From contig DATBTN010000001.1 of assembly GCA_036559195.1 (NCBI GenBank), positions 1 to 64,000 of the forward strand: DNA of 64,000 bases. The letters are read 5' to 3'. The position numbers and the translations under genes were made by a program. Origin of the DNA: Candidatus Baltobacteraceae bacterium (GTDB lineage: Bacteria > Vulcanimicrobiota > Vulcanimicrobiia > Vulcanimicrobiales > Vulcanimicrobiaceae). The stretch's first letter is position 1; each line of letters begins with the position of its first letter. Shown here piece after piece: positions 34,446-42,741 of the stretch. The notes under the pieces are model-generated. The model was not told where the DNA came from. It saw only the letters and a list, made by a program, of their open reading frames with translations, and did not search any database.

Positions 34446-35386
34446 TGAGCGTCGCCGATTTCTTCCGCGGCGCGGGACTCGTGCTGTTCATCGTGGCGCT
34501 CGCCGGAGCTATCGCGTACGCCGGCGATCGCGTCGGCCACCAAGTCGGCCGCAAGCGGCTCACGCTCTTCAATATTCGCCCGCGCTACACGTCGACCATC
34601 ATCGCGATCGGTACGGGCATGGTCATCGCGCTCGTCGTCACGCTGGCCGCGATCCTTGCCAGTCAAGAAGTGAAGCTGGCGTTCTTTCACTTAAACGCCA
34701 TCAATCAGCAAATCCAGTCGCTGCAAGCGCGCGCGCGCGAACTCGAAAACAAAGTCAACAACAGCCGGGTCGTCGCCACGACCGACACGCTCATGTGGCC
34801 GGCGATCGCAAACATTCCGCAGAAGAGCACGCCCGCGCAGCGGCGACAGATCGTGCAGCAGTACTACACCGATACCGTGCGCGCCGTGGATCAGACGTGG
34901 ACGAAATTCGGACTCAAGCCCTACAAGCCGCCGAGCGATATCGAGGCGAAACTGCAAGAGCTCGCCAACGGCTCGAAAACGGAGGCCGCGCTCTCGCAAA
35001 GCGACGTGCTGCTGCTGACCACGGCCGGCCAGAACCTCTACGAAAAAGACCGCATCTCGTTTACGATCAACGGCGTGCTCAACAAGCTCGTCTATCGCTC
35101 GGGCGAAGGCATCGCGCAATTGACGATTCCGGCCAACAAGAATTTCAATATCAGCGCGGCCTACCAGCAACTCTTCCTCGACGTCCGGCGCGCCGCGAAT
35201 ACGCGCGGCCTGCCGCAGTACTTCGAAACGATTACCTCGGTGCGTTCGCTGCAGGATGCGGCCGCGATGCAGCGGACCGTGAGTCAAGGAACCGGCTCCT
35301 ACGTGCTCACCGCCTTCGCCGCCTCCGACATCTATCCGAGCACGGGCATCTCGATCGTCGTGACGCTCAGTAAGGTGCAGGCTTGA
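34445..35386 (+). CDS. DUF3084-type membrane protein
   Basis: The 313-residue protein has two N-terminal membrane segments (about residues 7-27 and 52-75). Between them is the cytoplasmic motif GRKRLTLFNIRPRYTSTII typical of DUF3084. A coiled coil (residues 85-110) and a soluble domain to the C-terminus follow. DUF3084 proteins are best known from cyanobacteria, often near envelope genes and ruvX. The ATG overlaps the lptF stop by one base. Its function is unknown. Confidence 0.75.
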   Translation: MSVADFFRGAGLVLFIVALAGAIAYAGDRVGHQVGRKRLTLFNIRPRYTSTIIAIGTGMVIALVVTLAAILASQEVKLAFFHLNAINQQIQSLQARARELENKVNNSRVVATTDTLMWPAIANIPQKSTPAQRRQIVQQYYTDTVRAVDQTWTKFGLKPYKPPSDIEAKLQELANGSKTEAALSQSDVLLLTTAGQNLYEKDRISFTINGVLNKLVYRSGEGIAQLTIPANKNFNISAAYQQLFLDVRRAANTRGLPQYFETITSVRSLQDAAAMQRTVSQGTGSYVLTAFAASDIYPSTGISIVVTLSKVQA

Positions 35387-35805
35387 TTGGCGAACTGGTT
35401 CTCGGCATCGACCCGGGAACGCGCAAGGCCGGATACGCGGTAACCGACCCCTCCGGGCGCGCTCTCGAACTGGGCATCGAGCCGGTCGGCTCCCTGCTGG
35501 CGCGCCTCGAGCTGCTGGTCGGCAGCCATCGCATCGCCGCGGTCGCGCTCGGCCGCGGGACCAATGCCCTCCCAGTTCGCGACCAAATCAGCGCGCTCGG
35601 AATCCCCGTCCATCTCATCGACGAGACCGAGACCACGCTGCGGGCGCGGGTGCTCTACTTTGCCGACCACCCGCCGCGCGGGTGGCGGCGCTTGATCCCC
35701 CTGGGCCTCCAGCTTCCACCCCGGCCGATCGACGATTACGCCGCCCTGCTGATCGCCCGGCGGTACATCGAACGGGGAGCCGGGGACCCGGCGTCGTACC
35801 TATAG
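35383..35805 (+). CDS. RuvX/YqgF-family nuclease-like protein
   Basis: The 140-residue protein has the RNase H-like fold motifs of the RuvX/YqgF family: LGIDPGTRKAGYAV near residue 7 with the first catalytic aspartate, LIDETETTLRAR near residue 79 with a glutamate, and IDDYAALLIARRYIE near residue 117 with the last acidic residue. RuvX processes the 5' end of pre-16S rRNA in E. coli. The TTG start overlaps the DUF3084 stop (TTGA). A RuvC-like resolvase role is possible but not shown. Confidence 0.75.
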   Translation: MIGELVLGIDPGTRKAGYAVTDPSGRALELGIEPVGSLLARLELLVGSHRIAAVALGRGTNALPVRDQISALGIPVHLIDETETTLRARVLYFADHPPRGWRRLIPLGLQLPPRPIDDYAALLIARRYIERGAGDPASYL

Positions 35806-35843
35806 GGTCCACCTTTTACGTCCGATACTAAGGAGTGAAGGGC

Positions 35844-35860
35844 ACCCGCGTTTTGCGGGT
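35844..35860 (+). promoter_or_regulatory. hairpin abutting the ribosome-binding site of the outer-membrane protein gene
   Basis: ACCCGC and GCGGGT pair around a GTTTT loop and end exactly where the purine-rich ribosome-binding segment AGGGAGAGGA (35861-35870) begins. Such a hairpin could protect the message of an abundant outer-membrane protein or tune its translation. Confidence 0.4.
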
Positions 35861-35872
35861 AGGGAGAGGAAC

Positions 35873-37141
35873 ATGATTCGCTTCGCTCGCTTGGCCTTAG
35901 CGGCAGCGCTCGTTGTAGCGCTCGGCTTCGGTATGGCAGCGGCGTCGCCGATGGATCAAGTGCATCTCTCCTACGCGCGCGTCTTCGATCGCACGAACGC
36001 GAGTTTCTTACGCGGCGACGCCGCCCCGCTGGCCTCCAACGATCTGGTGAGCGACTCCGTCTTCGGCATCGACGTGCAATTACCGATCTTCATGCCGACC
36101 TCCATGCGCGCGCTCTATGCGGGCACGGCGGGCGCTCGTTTGGACGAGCGCTTACCGCGTCTGCAATTGCGAACCGTCGCCGCCACACCGTGGGTGACCG
36201 GCGTGACCTTCCGGCTGCACGGCGCGAAGATTCAAATGCAGTATCAGACGTTCGATACCTCGAGCGGGAGCATCGATGCGGCCGCGCCGCGCGAAGAACC
36301 GACCGTCGGGCCGCTCGATCCACAGGCGTTCGGCCGTTTTTCGCCGACTGACGTTGCGGGTTCGATCGCGCCGACGTTTGCGTACGCTTCGCCGTCGCCC
36401 TTCGAGCTCGCGCCGGCCGATAGCGGGGTCGCACCGCTCTTTACACCGCAGGCGCCGGTCGCGCAACGGTTAACGCTTCCGGTTCGCGTCGGCCCCGTAC
36501 GTTTTGCAAGCAGCGTCGAAGAATCGGCACTCTCGTCGGGAACGCCCAGTTCCTTCGACACGATGAGCCGGTGCGGAACGGCCGATCCAAACGGCGCGTG
36601 CGCGGCGTTGCGCCAGCAAGACAGCCGCGTCGCGGCCGGCACGTCGTTCGACGTGCGTGCCGGGCAACACCATCTCAACGTGAACCTCGGCGGATCGCTC
36701 GAGCATCAATCGCTGCCCGACGAGACGTCGTTCCCGTACATCCCGCTCGATCCGCAATCGCCGCAGGCGAGCACGCAGGCGGCGCCGCTGCGCGGCGGGA
36801 GTGCGATCTCCTATCCGAACTTGGTCGACGTAACCAAACACGGGCTCAATGCCAACGTCGCGCTGCCCGTGACCACCCACGTCACCGTCGACGTCGGCTA
36901 CGACACGCAGCACCTTCAGGGCGGGTACACCGCGACGAACTCGACGGTCAACGCGTCGACGCTGGTGCCGGGGATCGATGCGCGCAAGGAGACGTACCTC
37001 GGAAACATCACGTATCAACTGCCGCACACCAATAGCGCCATCACGTTCTCGGCCCGCCAATACCGCTATCAGGACAACTTTATTCCGAATCTCAATCTCA
37101 CGCAGACGCGCGCCGACGTGAACTTTACGGTGAAATTCTGA
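35873..37141 (+). CDS. predicted outer-membrane beta-barrel protein of unknown function
   Basis: The 422-residue precursor has a signal peptide (residues 1-24, cleavage near AAA-SP). The C-terminal half is rich in alternating hydrophobic strands (LNVNLGGSLEH, VTVDVGYDTQHL, AITFSARQYRYQD) and ends RADVNFTVKF, with the terminal phenylalanine that BamA substrates carry. The middle section (about residues 130-200) is Pro/Ala/Ser-rich. A strong ribosome-binding site and adjacent hairpin suggest good expression. I do not recognise the family. It is followed by a TPR gene with a 4-base overlap. Confidence 0.75.
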   Translation: MIRFARLALAAALVVALGFGMAAASPMDQVHLSYARVFDRTNASFLRGDAAPLASNDLVSDSVFGIDVQLPIFMPTSMRALYAGTAGARLDERLPRLQLRTVAATPWVTGVTFRLHGAKIQMQYQTFDTSSGSIDAAAPREEPTVGPLDPQAFGRFSPTDVAGSIAPTFAYASPSPFELAPADSGVAPLFTPQAPVAQRLTLPVRVGPVRFASSVEESALSSGTPSSFDTMSRCGTADPNGACAALRQQDSRVAAGTSFDVRAGQHHLNVNLGGSLEHQSLPDETSFPYIPLDPQSPQASTQAAPLRGGSAISYPNLVDVTKHGLNANVALPVTTHVTVDVGYDTQHLQGGYTATNSTVNASTLVPGIDARKETYLGNITYQLPHTNSAITFSARQYRYQDNFIPNLNLTQTRADVNFTVKF

Positions 37142-38013
37142 CCCAGAGCCGCCGCGTCAGCATCGTTTACGGCATCCTCACCATCATCGTTCTCGCGCTG
37201 ATTCTCGTCCTAGGCACCGTGCAGGCCGCCTCCGACGCGATTTTCGCAAGCGCCGGGTCGGCCATCTCGTTGCCGGCGCATCTGCCGGCGGCCGCGGGGA
37301 TCGGTATCTATCGCGCGATCGAGCGCATCGCTCCCGCACAATACGTCGAAGGCATGCTGGCCCGCGCCGAACTCGCGCGCGGCAACCTGGATGCCGCGCA
37401 GCAGCACGCGTTGCGCCTCCCGTCGGCGGGTCTGCGCGACGAGTATCTCGGGCGCATCGCGCAAGCTCGCGGTGACGAGTCCGCGGCGCAGGCCTACTTT
37501 CTCGCCGGGGCCGACTTTTTCGCGATTCAAGACGACGTCGATCGCCTCGCCAAGAGCGATCCGGCGGCAGCCTACGACCTCGAACGAACGTTGAAGAACC
37601 GGCTGCAGGCGCTCACCACGCATCCCGACGCGGTTGCGGAGTCGTATTGGCATTTGGGACAGATCGCGACGATGCGTTCCTGGCCGTACGCGGTGGGCTC
37701 GACCGCGCGTCGCCATTGGACGCAGGTCGGAATGCGCGACTATCGGCGGGCCGTCGCACTCTCGCCCTTAGCCGAACGCTATCTCTTGGCGGCCGGAACG
37801 CAAGCGCTTGCGTTGGGCGACCTGGCCGGAGCGCGCGGCTTTTACGCGCGGGCCGTCGACGTTAATCCCGCGAGCGCCGATGCGTTCGCCGGGCTCGGCG
37901 TGGTTGCGCTGCGCGCGGGCGATCGTGCGAGCGCGCAGCGTTACGCGGCGCGGAGCCGCACGATCGATCCGAACTCCGCGATGCTGCGCGCGCTCCAAGC
38001 CGACCTGCGATGA
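37138..38013 (+). CDS. membrane-anchored TPR-repeat protein (probable CTG start)
   Basis: A conventional GTG at 37219 would start in the middle of a hydrophobic helix. Extending in frame to CTG 37138 gives 291 residues with a basic N-terminus and a clean membrane anchor (VSIVYGILTIIVLALILVLG). The CTG overlaps the previous stop as CTGA, matching the ATGA, GTGA and TTGA junctions elsewhere in the window, and GGTGA lies 4 bases upstream. The C-terminal part has TPR-like helices (GDLAGARGFYARAVDVNPAS near residue 220, then AFAGLGVVALRAGDRASAQR). Its role is unknown; TPRs usually mediate protein binding. Confidence 0.75.
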   Translation: MTQSRRVSIVYGILTIIVLALILVLGTVQAASDAIFASAGSAISLPAHLPAAAGIGIYRAIERIAPAQYVEGMLARAELARGNLDAAQQHALRLPSAGLRDEYLGRIAQARGDESAAQAYFLAGADFFAIQDDVDRLAKSDPAAAYDLERTLKNRLQALTTHPDAVAESYWHLGQIATMRSWPYAVGSTARRHWTQVGMRDYRRAVALSPLAERYLLAAGTQALALGDLAGARGFYARAVDVNPASADAFAGLGVVALRAGDRASAQRYAARSRTIDPNSAMLRALQADLR

Positions 38014-39053
38014 TCGTTGCGGTGGATGCCCAACTCGCCGTCGGCACCGCGACGGGGATCGGCGAATACGCGCGCGGGCTCATCGATGCGCTGCGCGCGC
38101 AGGGCCGCGAGATACGCGAACTCGCCGAGCCGGCGCTCGACCCGTGGCGATTCGATCGGCGCGTACTCTGGGATCAGGTGCTGCTGCCGCAGCGCGCGCG
38201 CCGCAGCGGCGCCGACCTCTTGCATTGCGCGTCGGGAACGATGCCGTTGCTGCTGCCGCTGCCGGCGGTCGTCACCGTGCACGACGTCGCCTGGCTGCGC
38301 GTTCAGGCGCACGCGAAAGCGTACGCGCGCGGCTATTTCGGGGCATTTTCGGTGCGCCAGTACCGGCGCGCCCGAGCCGTCATCGTGGACTCGCAATTTT
38401 CGCGCGCGGAATTGCTCGACGCGCTCGATCTGCCCGCCGAACGCGTGCACGTCGTGTATCCCGGCGTGGCCGCGGACTTTTGCGCCGTGCGGCGCGAGAG
38501 CGCCAACGGCGAACCGCTGATTCTCGTGCCCGGAACCGTCGAGCGGCGCAAAAACCTCGAAGTACTCGTTCGCGCGCTCGTCGCAATCCCGGGCGCGCGC
38601 CTGGTTTCGGTGGGGCCGCCCACGCCGTACCGCGATGAATGTCTCGCGCTCGCGCGGCGCGTCGGCGTCGCCGATCGCTTCGAGGCGCGCGGCTACGTCG
38701 CACGGGCCGAATTACTCGCTCTCTACGCCCGCTGCAGCGTCGTCGCGGTGCCTTCGCGCTACGAAGGCTTCGGGTACGCCGCCGCCCAAGCGCTCTGCGC
38801 GGGCGCGCCGGTCGTTCTCTCCGATCGAAGTTCGCTGCCGGAGATCGCCGGCGGCGACGCGCGCGTCGTTCCCGTCGACGACGTCGCCGCATGGTCGCGC
38901 GCCCTCACCGAGACGATCGCCGATCCGTCTTCGCAGGCCTCTGCCGACCGCGCGCGCCTGCGCGCTCGGGAGCGCTTTGCGTGGCCCGCGAGCGCGCGGG
39001 CGATGGGCCGCATCTACGATGGCGTAACGGGGGCGCTGAACCGCCGTGGTTGA
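38010..39053 (+). CDS. family 4 glycosyltransferase
   Basis: The 347-residue GT-B protein has TGIGEYARGLIDALRAQGRE near residue 14, VTVHDVAWL near residue 88, the phosphate-binding VPGTVERRKNLEVLVRAL near residue 173, and the donor-binding PSRYEGFGYAAAQALCAGAP near residue 248 with the E-x7-E-like pattern of GT4 enzymes. It overlaps the TPR gene by 4 bases and the next gene by 8. The sugar donor and acceptor cannot be predicted. Confidence 0.88.
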   Translation: MIVAVDAQLAVGTATGIGEYARGLIDALRAQGREIRELAEPALDPWRFDRRVLWDQVLLPQRARRSGADLLHCASGTMPLLLPLPAVVTVHDVAWLRVQAHAKAYARGYFGAFSVRQYRRARAVIVDSQFSRAELLDALDLPAERVHVVYPGVAADFCAVRRESANGEPLILVPGTVERRKNLEVLVRALVAIPGARLVSVGPPTPYRDECLALARRVGVADRFEARGYVARAELLALYARCSVVAVPSRYEGFGYAAAQALCAGAPVVLSDRSSLPEIAGGDARVVPVDDVAAWSRALTETIADPSSQASADRARLRARERFAWPASARAMGRIYDGVTGALNRRG

Positions 39054-39294
39054 GAATCTCGGTCTGCTGGCGGCGCTCCTGACGACCGCCTCGTTCATTC
39101 CGCAGGTCTATAAAGTCGTGATGACGCGCGATACGACGAGCATTTCGCGCAGTATGTACGTCGTGCTCACGTGCGGCGTTGCGTGCTGGCTAGCCTACGG
39201 CGTTCTCACGCGCAACCTGCCGATCACCTTGGCAAACGGTGCGACGCTGTTCTTAGCCGGCACCGTGCTGCTCTACAAAATGCGCTACCGGTAA
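39046..39294 (+). CDS. SemiSWEET family (PQ-loop) sugar transporter
   Basis: The 82-residue protein has three membrane helices and the PQ motif in SFIPQVYKVVMTRDTTSIS near residue 16. SemiSWEET proteins form dimers that move sugars by facilitated diffusion across the cytoplasmic membrane. It starts with GTG inside the end of the glycosyltransferase gene, so the two are co-translated. Its tail meets the convergent gene at 39296. Confidence 0.88.
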   Translation: MVENLGLLAALLTTASFIPQVYKVVMTRDTTSISRSMYVVLTCGVACWLAYGVLTRNLPITLANGATLFLAGTVLLYKMRYR

Positions 39295-39295
39295 C

Positions 39296-40948
39296 TTAGT
39301 AGATCGGCGAACCCGGCGCGCCGGGCGGAACGCTGCCGTCATCGGGCGCAAAAATCAATTGGAGCGGCAGCGTCGAGCCGCTATCGGGAATCGTCTCGAT
39401 GGTCACGCGCACGAATCCCCTGGCGGGTACGACGTATTGGCGAACCTTGTAGCGTGAAAACGGCGGCGTTTGGTGCGATTGAATGAGCACGCCGTCGATC
39501 AAATAGGTTCCGGTCGCGCGGCCGCCGCGTGGACTCTCGTAGATGGCGATCGGCTGGGGGCGACCCGTCGGGTTCTGCACCTTAACGACGAAGCTTTGCA
39601 GAACGCCGTAGTCGCCCGCAAGCGCCTGCCCGTAGAGCAGATTTGGGAGCGGAATCTTCCCGACGGTCAACGTTAAATAGGGATCGGTCGTGTTCCACAG
39701 CGCGCTTTGATGAAACTCCGGAATCGTGTAGACGCCGCGCGCGTGCGGATGGGTGCCCATAAGCAGCAGCATCGTCGCTAGCGGCGCGTCGGCCGATTGC
39801 GTCGCATTCTGCGCGAAAAGCGTCAGGTGAACCGTGCCGCCGTTGAGCACGCGCAACTGCAGCACGTTCGTGTCGATGGACTTGGCCGGTAAGTCCTGCG
39901 TGAAAAGATTGAGCGATCCGTTGGCCGGAATCGTGATGATGCGGCCTTCGTTTTGAACGTAGCGCACGAGAAAACGCTTGGTCGAGGTGTGACCGACCTC
40001 CATCTCGTTGGGGCCGGGACCGCCGTCGCCGCTGATAAACTGCACGTCGGCGGGCTCGTGCGAGAGATTCTCCGCGCGCAAGACGATGCGGCGATCGGGT
40101 TCGCCGGGCGGATTGTAGTGAAAGTAGAGGAACCGCGAGGGCTGTTCGGCCTTGAGATCCGCGGTAAAGAGCACGCCGTCTTCGGTCAGCGTCTCGGGAT
40201 AATCGCTCACCAGCAGGAGATCCGGCTGAATCTTCGGCGCCGCCACGTTCTCGACGCGCACGTGCGTCGTCCCGTCGATCGGGAGATAGTCGTTGCCTTG
40301 AATCAGGACCGGAACGTCGAGGGTCGCGACGTCGTCCTGCGCGAGTTGCGCGTTGTAGGCGACCTGATCGGTCGAAACCACGATCTGCGCGTCCGGCCGG
40401 GCGCGCGCGACCGAACGCGCGACTTCGATCGCGATTTCGCGCACGTAATCGGGGCTCGCGGGATCGCCGGTGATTCGCACGCTCGCGTTCTGCGCGATCG
40501 AGCCGGCGTTATAGGCGACGCGGACGGGAACGCTCGCGCTGATGCCGCGCGCATCGGCGATGGTTACGACTGTCGAGCCGGGCGCGAGCCCGGTGAGCAC
40601 GACGCTTTGCCCCGACGGGTCGACGCGCGCCGCGACCACCTTGGGGTTGCCCACCGTAGCCGTGACCGCTCCGAGCGTCGAGCCGACGCGCAGCGTTGCG
40701 TCGAAGCCGACCGCTACCACCGCGGATTGGGGCGCGACGACGATCGGCGGCTGGGTGGGCGACGGCGTCGGCAGCGGCGTCGCGGTGGGCGCACCGGGCA
40801 GGAGCGCCGGCGGTCCGGCCGGCGTCGGCACGACGGGCGCGTTCGTCGCCGCCGGTGCCGGCGGATTGACCTGCGCGCCTAGTGGCGGCGCAGACACAAA
40901 CAGGCAACCGGCCGCGGTAATGACGGTCAGTATCGACGCTCGGTGCAC
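39296..40948 (-). CDS. secreted protein with a pilus/secretin N-terminal domain
   Basis: The 550-residue precursor has a signal peptide (about residues 1-25) and a Pro/Thr/Ala-rich stretch (27-70). A domain like the N-terminal region of CpaC/RcpA-type secretins (about 72-145) follows, with FDATLRVGSTLGAVTATVG and GLAPGSTVVTIADARGI. The remaining ~400 residues form a beta-rich region I do not recognise (LFYHYNPPGEPD-type strands, VQNPTGRPQPIAIYESPRG). No secretin core or pilus gene is adjacent. It begins 6 bases after recQ in the same direction, so the two are probably co-transcribed. Confidence 0.65.
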   Translation of the reverse strand: MHRASILTVITAAGCLFVSAPPLGAQVNPPAPAATNAPVVPTPAGPPALLPGAPTATPLPTPSPTQPPIVVAPQSAVVAVGFDATLRVGSTLGAVTATVGNPKVVAARVDPSGQSVVLTGLAPGSTVVTIADARGISASVPVRVAYNAGSIAQNASVRITGDPASPDYVREIAIEVARSVARARPDAQIVVSTDQVAYNAQLAQDDVATLDVPVLIQGNDYLPIDGTTHVRVENVAAPKIQPDLLLVSDYPETLTEDGVLFTADLKAEQPSRFLYFHYNPPGEPDRRIVLRAENLSHEPADVQFISGDGGPGPNEMEVGHTSTKRFLVRYVQNEGRIITIPANGSLNLFTQDLPAKSIDTNVLQLRVLNGGTVHLTLFAQNATQSADAPLATMLLLMGTHPHARGVYTIPEFHQSALWNTTDPYLTLTVGKIPLPNLLYGQALAGDYGVLQSFVVKVQNPTGRPQPIAIYESPRGGRATGTYLIDGVLIQSHQTPPFSRYKVRQYVVPARGFVRVTIETIPDSGSTLPLQLIFAPDDGSVPPGAPGSPIY

Positions 40949-40954
40949 GCTGCT

Positions 40955-42613
40955 CTAGGCGATCTTGGCTTCTTCGCGGGAGACCGCGGAAGCGAGCAAC
41001 GTTTTGTAGCCAACGGTCGGAAATAGCACGGTGACTAAATCTTTCTCAGCCCGCTCGACGGTGCCTTGTCCCCACTTCGGATGGTAGACGACGTCGGCGA
41101 TCCGGTAGCCGCCGGTGGGCTCCGGCACGGGCGCCAGCAGGCGCTCCGCGGGTGAGAGCGATTCCGACGGAGCGCGCAGGCAGTTATCGCACGCCCCGCA
41201 GCGCGGCCGTTCGTAATCTTCGCCGAAATAATTCAAGATAAACTTGCGCCGGCAGGACGTCGTTTCGGCGTACTGCAGCATCATCGCGAGTTTACTCTGA
41301 TCGTAGGATTTCTTGGTATCGTAGTTCGCGAGGTTGAGCACCAGCTCGCGATTCATGCGCGCGCCCTCGGTCAGCGCGTACTTCGAGCGGCTCGGCGTCT
41401 CGATGAATCCGCCTTTTTTGAGAAGCGCGAGAATGACTTTGAGTTTGGTTAGCGGCAACTGCAGGATCTTGCGCAGGTCGGTCATCGAGACGCCGCCCTC
41501 TTGCGTGCCGAAGATCTCGAGCGTGCCGAATACTTTTTGCACTTCCTCGATATCCGGATACTTGCCGGTGAGAAAGTAATTCTGCACGCGCGTGTCGCTC
41601 ATGCGATAGATCAGCATGCACTTCGAACTCAATCCGTCGCGCCCCGCGCGGCCGGCTTCCTGCGTGTAGGCCTCGACCGAGCCCGGCAAGTCGTAATGCA
41701 CGACGAACCGGATGTTCGGTTTGTCGATGCCCAAGCCGAACGCGTTGGTCGCCACGACCGCGCGAATATGCTCTTCCATGAAAAGCTCGTGAACCGACGT
41801 CCGATCGTGTTTCTGCAGCTTCGAATGATAGACGGCGGCCGGGACGTCGAGCTGATCGTGCAGGTATTTCTGCACCTCGAGCGCGTTCTTGATGGTCGCC
41901 GTATAGATGATGCCGGTGCCTTCGAGTTCGCCGCGCACGAAGAGCGCTTTGAGGATCTTGAGTTTGTCGGCCTCTTTCTCCGCGCGGCGTACGTCGTAGA
42001 CCAGGTTGGGCCGATCGAATCCCTTGACGATCGGTTTGACGCTCGGAATGCCGAGTTGATGGAGGATGTCTTCGCGTACCGCCGGCGTCGCGGTGGCGGT
42101 GAGCGCGAGGACGGTCGGATGCCCGAGGCGCTCGATCACGCTGCCCAGCGCGAGATACGCCGGGCGGAAGTCGTGCCCCCATTGGCTGATGCAATGGGCT
42201 TCGTCGACGACGAAGAGCGGCACGTGCAGCGTTTGCACGATGCGCAGGAACGCGTCGTCCTCGAGTTTTTCCGGCGTCACGAAAACGATCTTGATGTTGC
42301 CGCCGCGCATACGCGCGACCGCCGCGAGTTCCTGTTCCTCCGAGAGGGTAGAATTGAGCGCCACGACCTCGGTAACGTCGAGATCGCGCAGCATATCCAA
42401 CTGGTCTTTCATCAGGGCGATGAGCGGCGAGACGACGACCGTCGTCCCCTCGAGCAGCAACGCGGGCAGCTGGTAGGTGAGGCTCTTGCCCGCTCCGGTC
42501 GCGAGAATTGCAAGCGTGTCTTCGCCCGCCATGATACGGGAGACGACCTCTTCTTGGCCCGGCTGGAACGATTCGAAACCGAACTTCTCTCGAAGCGCAG
42601 CCCGGAAATCCAC
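40955..42613 (-). CDS. recQ: ATP-dependent DNA helicase RecQ
   Basis: RecQ unwinds DNA 3'-5' in recombination and replication repair. The 552-residue protein has motif 0/I ([29 protein letters not shown]), motif [17 protein letters not shown] near residue 137, motif [12 protein letters not shown] near residue 325, and the RQC zinc cysteines in [11 protein letters not shown] to RCGACDNC near residue 460. There is no HRDC domain. Instead it ends with a small domain containing [20 protein letters not shown], like the tudor-type tail of PcrA/UvrD helicases. The GTG start has GGTAGGAG upstream. Confidence 0.94.
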   Translation of the reverse strand: MDFRAALREKFGFESFQPGQEEVVSRIMAGEDTLAILATGAGKSLTYQLPALLLEGTTVVVSPLIALMKDQLDMLRDLDVTEVVALNSTLSEEQELAAVARMRGGNIKIVFVTPEKLEDDAFLRIVQTLHVPLFVVDEAHCISQWGHDFRPAYLALGSVIERLGHPTVLALTATATPAVREDILHQLGIPSVKPIVKGFDRPNLVYDVRRAEKEADKLKILKALFVRGELEGTGIIYTATIKNALEVQKYLHDQLDVPAAVYHSKLQKHDRTSVHELFMEEHIRAVVATNAFGLGIDKPNIRFVVHYDLPGSVEAYTQEAGRAGRDGLSSKCMLIYRMSDTRVQNYFLTGKYPDIEEVQKVFGTLEIFGTQEGGVSMTDLRKILQLPLTKLKVILALLKKGGFIETPSRSKYALTEGARMNRELVLNLANYDTKKSYDQSKLAMMLQYAETTSCRRKFILNYFGEDYERPRCGACDNCLRAPSESLSPAERLLAPVPEPTGGYRIADVVYHPKWGQGTVERAEKDLVTVLFPTVGYKTLLASAVSREEAKIA

Positions 42614-42621
42614 GATTACTC

Positions 42622-42654
42622 CTACCTTATCGCCGCTGCCAAACGACGAAGCAT
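42622..42654 (-). CDS. 10-residue upstream ORF before recQ
   Basis: The short ORF encodes [10 protein letters not shown] and has an almost ideal ribosome-binding site (AAAGGAGG) 8 bases before its ATG, better than that of recQ. Its TAG stop lies inside the recQ ribosome-binding site, in a different frame from recQ. It may be a leader peptide that couples or limits recQ translation. This is inferred from sequence alone. Confidence 0.35.
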   Translation of the reverse strand: MLRRLAAAIR

Positions 42655-42681
42655 GTAGCGCGCCTCCTTTATAACGTTAAA

Positions 42682-42722
42682 GGGGCGCCCGTGGTTCAAG
42701 TATACCCGACGGCAGGCGCCCC
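42682..42722. repeat. inverted repeat in the recQ-dnaX divergent promoter region
   Basis: GGGGCGCC (42682-42689) and GGCGCCCC (42715-42722) are perfect arms with 25 bases between, and CGTT/AACG extend the symmetry on both sides. A TATACT -10-like hexamer for the minus strand lies in the loop. It may be an operator or a leader hairpin of dnaX. Confidence 0.4.
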
Positions 42723-42741
42723 GAAACGTGCTAAAGTACCA

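Noticed and set aside
42690-42710. T-loop-like GGTTCAAG segment suggesting a tRNA gene
   Set aside because: No acceptor stem, anticodon arm or CCA-compatible end could be built around it.
42682-42722. Possible small SRP RNA upstream of dnaX, as in Bacillus
   Set aside because: The stretch is too short and lacks the conserved GGAAGG-type SRP loop.
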